A DNA stretch of 5,961 nt from Holophagales bacterium. Lineage in GTDB: Bacteria > Acidobacteriota > Holophagae > Holophagales > Holophagaceae. The notes beneath the pieces were generated by a model that ran no database searches, had not been told where the DNA came from, and saw only the letters and a program-made list of their open reading frames with translations. Position 1 is the first letter of the stretch. The number at the start of each line of letters is the position of its first letter. Where the stretch lies: assembly GCA_031283145.1 (NCBI GenBank), contig JAITCJ010000052.1:1-5961 (forward strand), in the 5' to 3' direction. Both the position numbers and the translations under genes were made by a program. This document shows positions 1 through 5,961 of the stretch, piece after piece.

Positions 1-135
1 CACCCAGCGCCTCGCCTTGGCGCCTGGGTGGGTCCTCTTCGTGGCGGCCTCCTCGCGCCTGCCCCTGACGTGCGGGACGTAACCGTGCCGCTCCATGATC
101 TCCGCCTGGCCTTGGATAATTAAGGCAATATCTAA
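1..135 (-). pseudogene. IS5-family transposase, middle fragment (reads off the left edge)
   Basis: Read on the minus strand from 135 to 1, the frame is open for 45 codons. It contains MERHGYVPHVRGRREE and then GAKARRWV. This matches, from memory, the region of IS5-group DDE transposases (usually GYVPHVRGRGEE...KARRWVVE) that immediately precedes the last catalytic Glu. The leading LD at 130-135 may correspond to the family's LDK/LDxGYD segment, but the next residues are degraded. A TAA stop at 136-138 closes the frame upstream, so this is not a complete gene start. The fragment exits the window just before the expected VER motif. It lies head-to-head with the C-terminal fragment on the opposite strand. 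Confidence 0.82.
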
Positions 136-140
136 TTAGA
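131..140. repeat. 10-bp perfect palindrome at the transposase junction
   Basis: TCTAATTAGA is its own reverse complement. It lies between the minus-strand and plus-strand transposase fragments, in a short AT-rich spacer between GC-rich coding pieces. It could be a breakpoint scar or chance; its placement is the only reason to list it. Confidence 0.5.
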
Positions 141-146
141 ATTGGT

Positions 147-279
147 ATCAACCGCTTCAGGAAGCTGCTGGTGCGCTTCGAGAAGCTGGAGAGGTACTAC
201 CTCGCCCTGTGCCACCTGGCGGCGGCCATCATCGTTTTCAGGAAAATCAAGCTGCCGAAAAAATATTATTTACGGATAA
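147..279 (+). pseudogene. IS5-family transposase, C-terminal fragment with a frameshift
   Basis: The plus-strand frame starting around 147 reads INRFRKLLVRFEKLE, then LALCHLAAAIIVFRKIKLP. This is the conserved C-terminal helix region of IS5-group transposases, following the catalytic ERxxxWLNRF motif, which is missing here. After codon 255-257 the frame runs into a six-A run (258-263) and continues as KKYYLRISP to a TAG at 285-287. Removing one A restores KNIIYG and a TAA at 277-279, the ending I associate with this family. The fragment therefore lacks its N-terminal part, lacks the catalytic Glu and is frameshifted. It has no start codon or ribosome site of its own and is almost surely non-functional. 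Confidence 0.85.
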
Positions 280-287
280 GCCCTTAG

Positions 288-548
<261 letters not shown>

Positions 549-555
549 TAGTTAT

Positions 556-584
556 ATTTTAACGCATCTCAATTCTCGCGTCTA
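556..584 (-). promoter_or_regulatory. Probable sigma-70-type promoter of tRNA-Pro
   Basis: On the minus strand a -35-like TAGACG (579-584) is separated by exactly 17 bases from a -10-like TAAAAT (556-561). The -10 box ends 9 bases before the mature tRNA 5' end, so transcription would start a few bases ahead of the tRNA. The -35 box directly abuts the TGA stop of the upstream DUF721 gene. The matches are good but not perfect (4/6 and 5/6). Confidence 0.5.
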
Positions 585-989
585 TCACTTTGTAGAATTT
601 CGGCTATAGAAACGCAAAACCGCGTCCAGCGGGTCGCTGTTTTTCTCTGCCAGAGATGGCTTTTGTCGTGAGAGTTCAGGCTCAGGATCGCTGGGGACAA
701 TGTCAATGCGCCGCAAATGGGTTTTGAGCATGGAATTAACGCGCTCGCATAACTCAGGCCATGTATCTTGAGCGCTTGCCCTCAGAGCTTTCAATACAGA
801 GGTATCATGACACCCGATCAGCAGCAAATCATGCCTGATAGAAACCGGATGTGTAATACGGCTGTGTCCTGGTCCTACAAAAAGAGGCCAGGCATTTTTC
901 AGCCGTTCCAAATTACGCGAGTCGCGGGCATTTTCATCCGCAAAGTGACGCAATGGGAGAAGCTCTTCTTGTTTAGTCTCAGTTTTCAT
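585..989 (-). CDS. DUF721 / DciA-like protein
   Basis: This 134-residue cytoplasmic protein has no signal peptide or membrane segment. Residues about 26-98 fit the DUF721 family: a helical start (NLERLKNAWPLFVG), the conserved W..xVG segment, a strand with HPVSIRHDLLLIG, then a helix through WPELCERVNSMLK and a closing strand RRIDIV. The family includes DciA, which helps load the replicative helicase DnaB in many bacteria, but many members are uncharacterised, so that role is only an inference. The C-terminal 35 residues are polar and probably disordered. The ATG at 987-989 is the only plausible start near the domain; no strong Shine-Dalgarno precedes it. It follows the YmdB-type gene by 103 bases and precedes tRNA-Pro. 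Confidence 0.85.
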   Translation of the reverse strand: MKTETKQEELLPLRHFADENARDSRNLERLKNAWPLFVGPGHSRITHPVSIRHDLLLIGCHDTSVLKALRASAQDTWPELCERVNSMLKTHLRRIDIVPSDPEPELSRQKPSLAEKNSDPLDAVLRFYSRNSTK

Positions 990-1092
990 AACTTGTATTC
1001 AATTAACCCCGAAAGCAACGGAAATCATGCTTGAACCAGCCTGAAGATTTTCTGCAGCGCAGCCTGTTTTTCAGGTTTGTTGACTATAATTC

Positions 1093-1866
1093 TCAAAGTT
1101 TCCTGATCACCCTCTCTATATGGACAGCTCTGCGTCCTTGAGTTTCTACGAGAACTCCATGAAGTTGGAGATCCCTTTCAGCGACACTCCATTTTTCACC
1201 TTTGACCTTTAGAAAGCGGCTGAGGCTGGAATGTTTCTCCATACCGATCACGCTTTCATACGGTCCAACCATTCCGACATCTGTCACAAAAGCCGTGCCG
1301 TTTGGCAGAATCCGTTCATCCAGCGTTGGAACATGCGTATGTGTCCCCAGGACGGCGGAAACTCTGCCATCCAGGTAGCAACCCAGAGCCTGCCTCTCAC
1401 TGGTGGCCTCCGCATGTATGTCAATCAACACGACGTCCGCTCTCTCTTTAGCTAAAATTGCGTCAGCCGCGCGAAATGGACAATCCGCCGGAGTCGCCAT
1501 ACCAACACGGCCAATGAAATTAATTATTAATATTTCTTCGCCAGTCGCTGTATGAATTTTTACGTATCCATTACCAGGAGTATTTGGAGGCCAGTTCGCA
1601 GGTCTGATGAGCCGAGGCTCTTGCTGGAAGTACGCTGAAATACCCTTGACGTCAAAGGCGTGGTTGCCGGTAGTGATCACATTTACGCCCAGAGTTTCCA
1701 GCCAGTGTCTTGCGATGTTTTCTGTTATTCCATGCCCATGGGCGGCGTTTTCGCCATTGACAACAACAAAATCAACACCTGCATCACGCCGCAATACAGG
1801 CAAAAATGTTTCCAGTAGCTTTCGCCCCGGTTCGCCGACAACATCGCCCAACATCAAAATCCGCAT
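1093..1866 (-). CDS. ymdB: YmdB-family metallophosphoesterase
   Basis: This 257-residue protein is full length for the family (about 260). YmdB proteins are dimetal phosphodiesterases; the Bacillus subtilis enzyme hydrolyses 2',3'-cyclic nucleotides and influences biofilm and motility gene expression. The metal-binding motifs are all present: GDVVGEPGR with Asp8, NGENAAHGHG with Glu39 and Asn40, TTGNHAFD with Asn68 and His69, IDIHAEATSE with His151, and GTHTHVPT with His176 and His178. The conserved tail TDVGMVGPYESVIG (195-208) is also there. The start at 1864-1866 is chosen because MRILMLGD is the usual family N-terminus, although no clear ribosome site precedes it. No signal peptide is seen, so it is cytoplasmic. 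It is transcribed divergently from the S55-type gene and toward the DUF721 gene. The substrate in this organism is inferred. Confidence 0.95.
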   Translation of the reverse strand: MRILMLGDVVGEPGRKLLETFLPVLRRDAGVDFVVVNGENAAHGHGITENIARHWLETLGVNVITTGNHAFDVKGISAYFQQEPRLIRPANWPPNTPGNGYVKIHTATGEEILIINFIGRVGMATPADCPFRAADAILAKERADVVLIDIHAEATSERQALGCYLDGRVSAVLGTHTHVPTLDERILPNGTAFVTDVGMVGPYESVIGMEKHSSLSRFLKVKGEKWSVAERDLQLHGVLVETQGRRAVHIERVIRKL

Positions 1867-1993
1867 TGTTTAAGATTAACAAAAATGCTTCAAGGTCGCT
1901 GGGAACTGACTCCCCCCAGCAAGCACCATGAAATATGGCTTGCTGTGCCTTAAAAGCTAACGCCATGATAGCCTAGAAAATGGATGGTCAAAG
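1867..1993. promoter_or_regulatory. Divergent intergenic region with overlapping inverted repeats
   Basis: These 127 bases must carry the promoters for the YmdB-type gene (left) and the S55-type gene (right). I could not assign -35/-10 pairs with confidence. Two stems share bases. GCTGGG (1898-1903) can pair with CCCAGC (1915-1920). CAGCAAGC(AC)CAT (1917-1929) can pair with ATGGCTTGCTG (1935-1945) around a GAAAT loop. Because CAGC at 1917-1920 belongs to both, the two hairpins exclude each other. A run of T follows neither stem on the plus strand. The function could be an operator, a leader switch, or none. Confidence 0.45.
1982..1987 (+). promoter_or_regulatory. Likely ribosome-binding site for the S55-type gene
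   Basis: GGATGG lies 6 bases before the ATG at 1994. No ATG, GTG or TTG occurs in frame between this ATG and the upstream in-frame stop at 1958-1960, so the start is well fixed. Confidence 0.55.
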
Positions 1994-3751
1994 ATGAATT
2001 TTCTGACAAGCACTGTTTTGGCGTTGGTTTTGGCGGTTTCGCTGTACAGTCAGACCCCCCCCCCAATAATGCCCGTTTCGGAAATAAAAATTGGCATGAA
2101 AGGATATGGACAGACTGTATTCAAGGGCGGCAATATTGAACGCTTTGAATTTGAAGTCCTGGGTATAGAAAAAAATTCTATGCCCGGACGCAACATGGTG
2201 CTGGTAAAGGCCAGCGGCGGCCCTCTTGCTGACACGGGGATTTTGGCCGGAATGAGCGGCTCCCCTTGTTATATAGATGGAAAACTGATTGGAGCGCTTT
2301 CATCGGGCTTCCAATGGGAAAAAGAACCTATTGGGGGTATCACTCCTATTCAGGAAATGCTGGATCAGTTGCAAGACGTGCCTGACGCTATTTCTGCCCG
2401 GACGCCTCTAATCCCCCCCAAACTTGATCCCGCAAGGATCATCAAATCAGCCCAATTAGGGGAAATGCTCCCTTTATCAGAAATTATGACTCTTCCAGCA
2501 CCAGCGATGGGTGAGCAATCATTGCCCCTGCTGTTGTATGGAACCACATTAGATCCGGAAGCAAAAAACTGTTGGAATGGATTACCTGTGCGCTTTGCAG
2601 GCGCTATGGCGTCAAATAGCGGCCAAGGTGAACCCAGCCCCATAGAACCCGGGGGCATGGTGGCTATTTTGCTGATACAAGGGGACATGAACCTTGCCGC
2701 GTCCGGTACCATCACATATATTTCCGGTAAAAAAGCAATGTTATTCGGACATCGCCTGCTGAATCTAGGAGCCGTTGATTTTCCCATGTGGTCAGCCTCC
2801 GTTCTCACGCACCTCGCCAGTTATTCAGACAGCGTAAAACTGACGCAGGCTGTAGCTCAAATTGGCGCTCTGCGCCTTGATCGCCCAACCGGAGTTGTTG
2901 GAATTATCGGCGCTGAACCAAAGCTGATTCCTTTCCGTGTTGGTATAAATCTTGGCGGCAAAAAAAATCTGAACTTCCGTTTTGAAATTATAGATCATCC
3001 GGTGATGACGCCCGTATTGGTCGCTACGGCATTAAGTCAAACAATACTTTCGCATGTGCGTCAAACAGGGATGCAAAGCCTCAGTCTTCAAGGAAATATT
3101 AAAATTGCCAACCAGCAGCCGATAACCATTGAAAATATGGTGGCGGATCTTAATTCAAGCCGGCTTCCGGAGTACTTGGGGGGCATGATCCAAGCAATTT
3201 GTTTGAACCCCTTTGAGCGCCCGGTTATCGAAGGCATTTCGGTAAACATAAAAGGGGAGGAGAGGCTTGACTTAACCGCGATTGCGGGCGTAAGACCCCT
3301 CAGGGCAAGAGTCAAACGAGGTCAGACGCTGCCCGTGCTGATTACTTTACAGAACATTCAAGGCGTAAGAGAAACCGCCACGTTAAATGTTCCGGTACCG
3401 CTTTCGGCAAAGCCCGGTAAAGCGATGCTGCAAGTAGGCGATGGACTTTCATTGTTGAGGAATGACCCGGACAGCCAAAAAATCCGTACCACCTCTCTTT
3501 CTGAAATGGTAATGCTGTTAAATGGAACCTTGAAAAATAACTTTGCCTATGCTTTTTTGATACAGAATCAAGACGGCGCGGGATTAAGAGGCAACAGGAT
3601 AGAAGGTATTCCGCCGTCAATTAGCAGTTTGTTGCTGGCTGACGGGGATACTTCCAGCAATAGGCTGCAACGCCAGGTAATTGGCCGCGCGGCCTTGCCT
3701 TTGGAACGGGAAGTTACGGGGCTTTTATCGCTTGAAGTTGAAATTGAGTAA
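1994..3751 (+). CDS. Secreted peptidase S55 (SpoIVB-type) domain protein
   Basis: This 585-residue protein starts with a hydrophobic signal segment (about 3-18), probably cleaved near residues 19-20, so it is exported. Residues 33-123 contain the hallmark GMSGSP (86-91, presumed catalytic Ser88) followed by IDGKLIGAL and GITPIQEML, typical of S55 serine peptidases such as sporulation protease SpoIVB. A second block (about 220-318) reads ASGTITYISGKKAMLFGH, with candidate catalytic His253, then RLDRPTGVVGIIG. In SpoIVB the His segment comes before the Ser segment; here the order is reversed. The Asp of the triad is uncertain; Asp80 is one candidate. Residues about 320-585 look like beta-rich domains I cannot name. 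Activity and substrate are inferred. A ten-C run follows the signal peptide. The propeller gene follows closely on the same strand. Confidence 0.83.
   Translation: MNFLTSTVLALVLAVSLYSQTPPPIMPVSEIKIGMKGYGQTVFKGGNIERFEFEVLGIEKNSMPGRNMVLVKASGGPLADTGILAGMSGSPCYIDGKLIGALSSGFQWEKEPIGGITPIQEMLDQLQDVPDAISARTPLIPPKLDPARIIKSAQLGEMLPLSEIMTLPAPAMGEQSLPLLLYGTTLDPEAKNCWNGLPVRFAGAMASNSGQGEPSPIEPGGMVAILLIQGDMNLAASGTITYISGKKAMLFGHRLLNLGAVDFPMWSASVLTHLASYSDSVKLTQAVAQIGALRLDRPTGVVGIIGAEPKLIPFRVGINLGGKKNLNFRFEIIDHPVMTPVLVATALSQTILSHVRQTGMQSLSLQGNIKIANQQPITIENMVADLNSSRLPEYLGGMIQAICLNPFERPVIEGISVNIKGEERLDLTAIAGVRPLRARVKRGQTLPVLITLQNIQGVRETATLNVPVPLSAKPGKAMLQVGDGLSLLRNDPDSQKIRTTSLSEMVMLLNGTLKNNFAYAFLIQNQDGAGLRGNRIEGIPPSISSLLLADGDTSSNRLQRQVIGRAALPLEREVTGLLSLEVEIE
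2055..2064 (+). repeat. Ten-C homopolymer inside the S55-type gene
   Basis: Ten consecutive C bases encode the Thr-Pro-Pro-Pro stretch right after the predicted signal peptide (residues 21-24). In the sequence given, the frame continues. Loss of one C would place TAA (2067-2069) in frame almost at once; gain of one C leads to TGA at 2137-2139. Such tracts are prone to slippage in replication and also to sequencing error. Confidence 0.9.
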
Positions 3752-3807
3752 CTTGTGTTATTCCTCACCGTTACATTAACCATGCTTTTTCGCATAGGCT
3801 TGTGCAT

Positions 3808-5928
3808 ATGAAACCAAACCGCCTGATCATCACTGCCGCAATTACCTTTTGTGTATGCGTTGTCGCGTACGCCCAGCAAACAACAGCTAGTTTTTCTTCC
3901 TTTAATGATTGGCTTGGCGCTGACGTAAAGGGTGTACGCATTAGCGCTGATGGCCGCTTGCGTTTGGCTCCCAATGCCCGAAGAACCGCGCAGCTCCCTG
4001 AAGGCGTTGTTTGGTGCGCTGTTCCCGATGGACAGGGGGGCGCTTTCCTGTCTGCCGGAACTGAAGGAAAAATATTCCGCTACTCAAACGGGCAAGTAAG
4101 ACCCCTTACTCAGTTAAAGGGGGGGATGATATTTGCTATGACCCGCTTCGGCAATGATTTGATCGCTGCCACCAGCGCGGATGGGAAACTGCACCGTATA
4201 AATCCCAATGGCGAATCAAAAACATTCGGCGAGGTTGACGCCAGAGTGATCTGGTCTTTGGCCTCAAATGGGACTGATGTACTAATTGCCGGCGGCGGCG
4301 AAAGGGGCGCCACTCTTTATTTGGCAAGGGAAAACACCATTGCCAGAAAACTAGTCAGCATCCCGGAAGAAACCGCTTTTACCACAATCATTCAAGAAAG
4401 CCCCGGCGTTTGGCTCTTGGGTACGCACGGACATGGATTGGTTACCAGATTCACTCAAGTCGGCGAACAGATAGAAGTCCTGGCCGCCACCGGATTTGAA
4501 GAAGTCAGGACCTTGGTGTTGCAGGACGGGCAGTTGTATGTTGGAGCCAACCAAGGGCTTGCTGAAAAAATGAGCGGCGGGCAACTGGAAAAACGTGAAA
4601 GCTATCTGGTTAGCAACGACAACTCTGTTCGCTCAACTGTTTTCAGGCTTGACCGCGACCGCATCCCTTATGTCCTCTGGACAAGCAGCCAAAGCCAGGT
4701 TTTTTCTATGGCTGTATGGAAAGATCAATTGTTGCTTGGCACCGGCAACCGCAGCCGAATTTTTTCCATTCCGCTCTCAGAAAACGCTAGGGAAGCAGAC
4801 CCATTTTCTGTGATTCAGGACCTTGGAGCGGCTCAAGTGACCTCCCTCATGCCTGTCGGCGCGGATACTATGGCTGTTGCGTCAAATCCGGCGGAAATCC
4901 ATTTACTGTCCGAACTGTCCGCTACCGAAGGCACCTTAGACAGCCCTCCTCTGCGCGCCAATCCAATCGCGGATTGGGGGCGTTCGTACCTTGATTCAGA
5001 AATACAACAAGGTACAAACGCGGAAATTCAGTTCCGTGTTGGCTCAACTGAAACACCTGACAGCACTTGGGGGCCTTGGAGTCCGCCGTTGCGTTCAGGT
5101 GAGCGCCCACAAATGAAACCGACCCGTTTCGCCCAATTCCGAATCAAGCTCACTTCAAACCGCGGCGGCGGGACACCTGTCGTTGAAGCTGTAAGAGTTC
5201 ACTACGCAAACCGCAATTTGCCCCCTGTTTGGGAAGCTATTGATGTAATGCCGTCCGGTATCGTCATTCAGCGTCAAGCTCCACCGGAAGATATTGGCAT
5301 TGAGCGTATTCCGATGGAGATCCAAAACTTAATCCCCGCCCTTGGCTGGAGCGGCGCCGAAAAACGCAGTTATCGGCGAGGTTCTCAAGCCTTTATATTC
5401 CGCGTAAATGACCCCAACAACGATCAAATCGCTTTCCGAATCAGGTTGCTGCCTGAAAGAGGCCCCGCTATTGAACTGGAAAAAGCATGGAAAGAAAATT
5501 TCTTTACATTTGATACCTTGCCGGTTCCGGATGGTCGCTATCGCTTGGAAGTAACCGCGACTGACGCGCCATCTCAGCCATTCAACGCGGCACAGTCAGC
5601 CACATGGCGTACAAACCCGTTTGTAATAGATCACACGCCGCCGACAATACCTGAAATAGCCGCAAACATTGATGGCGATAATATTCGTGTCCGCTTTACA
5701 GTCAGAGACGAAAGCTCTGTCATCAAAGACGCCGCTATCAGCGTTGACGGTGAAAATTGGCTTTATGTCTTACCTGAAGACAACATATTTGATCACAAAG
5801 AAGAGAACTTCAACGTCTTGATACCCAAAGAACGAGCGCGAGGTGACAGAATTATCATAAAAGTGACAGACGCTTGCGGCAATGAACAGTCGGCTTCAGT
5901 TTTGGTTGGCGAAGCGAAAAAGCGTTAA
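3808..5928 (+). CDS. Secreted seven-repeat beta-propeller protein with C-terminal beta-sandwich domains
   Basis: A GTG at 3802 is also possible. The ATG at 3808 is preferred: it gives MKPNRLII, and AGG at 3796-3798 is 9 bases away (only 3 from GTG). The protein is about 706 residues. A signal peptide runs to AYA|QQ (about residue 24 from GTG). Counting from GTG, seven repeats of the type 'VxxLxxxxDxLLxGTxxxGxIxRI' begin near 69, 109, 149, 192, 234, 299 and 345, which suggests a seven-bladed propeller. Residues about 380-470 (WGPWSPPL, RFAQFRIKLTS, VRVHYANRNLPP) look like a beta-sandwich of the discoidin-like kind. Residues 525-703 hold Ig-like stretches with FVIDHTPPTIPEI (607-619) and VTDACGNEQSA. 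No enzyme motif is seen. It follows the S55-type gene by about 50 bases and is probably co-transcribed. A binding or scaffold role outside the cell is inferred. Confidence 0.8.
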   Translation: MKPNRLIITAAITFCVCVVAYAQQTTASFSSFNDWLGADVKGVRISADGRLRLAPNARRTAQLPEGVVWCAVPDGQGGAFLSAGTEGKIFRYSNGQVRPLTQLKGGMIFAMTRFGNDLIAATSADGKLHRINPNGESKTFGEVDARVIWSLASNGTDVLIAGGGERGATLYLARENTIARKLVSIPEETAFTTIIQESPGVWLLGTHGHGLVTRFTQVGEQIEVLAATGFEEVRTLVLQDGQLYVGANQGLAEKMSGGQLEKRESYLVSNDNSVRSTVFRLDRDRIPYVLWTSSQSQVFSMAVWKDQLLLGTGNRSRIFSIPLSENAREADPFSVIQDLGAAQVTSLMPVGADTMAVASNPAEIHLLSELSATEGTLDSPPLRANPIADWGRSYLDSEIQQGTNAEIQFRVGSTETPDSTWGPWSPPLRSGERPQMKPTRFAQFRIKLTSNRGGGTPVVEAVRVHYANRNLPPVWEAIDVMPSGIVIQRQAPPEDIGIERIPMEIQNLIPALGWSGAEKRSYRRGSQAFIFRVNDPNNDQIAFRIRLLPERGPAIELEKAWKENFFTFDTLPVPDGRYRLEVTATDAPSQPFNAAQSATWRTNPFVIDHTPPTIPEIAANIDGDNIRVRFTVRDESSVIKDAAISVDGENWLYVLPEDNIFDHKEENFNVLIPKERARGDRIIIKVTDACGNEQSASVLVGEAKKR

Positions 5929-5950
5929 TTATACATCCAACAATCCTGAC

Positions 5951-5955
5951 GGAGG
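5951..5955 (+). promoter_or_regulatory. Strong Shine-Dalgarno for a gene beyond the right edge
   Basis: GGAGG lies 22 bases past the propeller gene's TAA and 6 bases before the window end, so a start codon is expected at 5961 or just beyond. The short gap and lack of a terminator suggest a third gene in the same transcript. Confidence 0.65.
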
Positions 5956-5961
5956 TTCCAG

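Larger units (their letters stand above)
1..287. mobile_element. Remnant of an IS5-family insertion sequence, internally rearranged
   Basis: This stretch holds two recognisable pieces of one transposase type in opposite orientations: a middle piece read on the minus strand (135 down to 1) and the C-terminal piece on the plus strand (about 147-279). The coding pieces, above all 1-115, are clearly richer in G and C than the resident genes, which fits an imported element. The right end probably lies near 280-290, just past the original transposase stop at 277-279. The left part lies outside the window. No intact terminal inverted repeats or target duplication can be identified from what is visible. 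The element as seen cannot be autonomous. Confidence 0.8.

Noticed and set aside
768..1034. Plus-strand frame opposite the DUF721 gene
   Set aside because: Antisense shadow of a recognisable gene, with no family features.
1035..1078. Inverted repeat CCTGAA/TTCAGG with inner CTGC/GCAG, and CAGCCTG direct repeats, between the YmdB-type and DUF721 genes
   Set aside because: The stems are short with a long loop, and no T-run follows on the minus strand, so a terminator is not supported.
1607..1873. Plus-strand frame opposite the start of the YmdB-type gene
   Set aside because: Antisense to the best-supported gene in the window; low-complexity sequence with no motif.
1784..1966. Minus-strand 60-codon frame overlapping the YmdB N-terminus
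   Set aside because: Overlaps the metal-binding start of YmdB in another frame and has no recognisable domain.
2365..2808. Minus-strand 147-codon frame opposite the S55-type gene
   Set aside because: Shadow of a gene with clear conserved motifs in the plus frame.
3780..3795. ATGC...GCAT hairpin around a T-run between the two secreted-protein genes
   Set aside because: A four-pair stem with the T-run in the loop is not an intrinsic terminator.

Overview
The window looks like bacterial chromosome with mixed coding content. A degraded, GC-rich insertion-sequence remnant sits at the left edge, followed by housekeeping genes on the minus strand and a plus-strand run of two large secreted proteins. 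The secreted pair is a peptidase S55-type protein followed by a seven-repeat beta-propeller protein with beta-sandwich domains. From memory, this resembles proteins of Acidobacteriota (Solibacter/Bryobacter-like). The assignment is tentative: it rests on protein style, no marker gene is present, and the base composition is more balanced than in many cultured acidobacteria.

Layout. Positions 1-287 hold two pieces of one IS5-family transposase in opposite orientations, with a frameshift near its C-terminus. Positions 288-469 have no convincing gene. A complete tRNA-Pro(CGG) with encoded CCA lies on the minus strand at 470-546, with a plausible promoter at 556-584. Upstream of it on the same strand are a DUF721/DciA-type small protein (585-989) and a YmdB-type metallophosphoesterase (1093-1866). 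The 127-base divergent intergenic region (1867-1993) carries overlapping inverted repeats. On the plus strand, the S55-type protein (1994-3751) is followed after about 50 bases by the propeller protein (start preferred at 3808, end 5928). A strong GGAGG at 5951-5955 announces another co-directional gene just past the right edge.

How the genes relate. The minus-strand genes are core functions: cyclic-nucleotide/RNA-linked phosphodiesterase, DNA replication helper, and tRNA. The plus-strand pair both begin with signal peptides and are probably co-transcribed, so they likely act together outside the cytoplasmic membrane. Their joint function cannot be read from the sequence. Points most worth a second look are the inverted transposase segment, the order of catalytic motifs in the S55 protein (Ser before His, opposite to SpoIVB), and a ten-C tract just after that protein's signal peptide.
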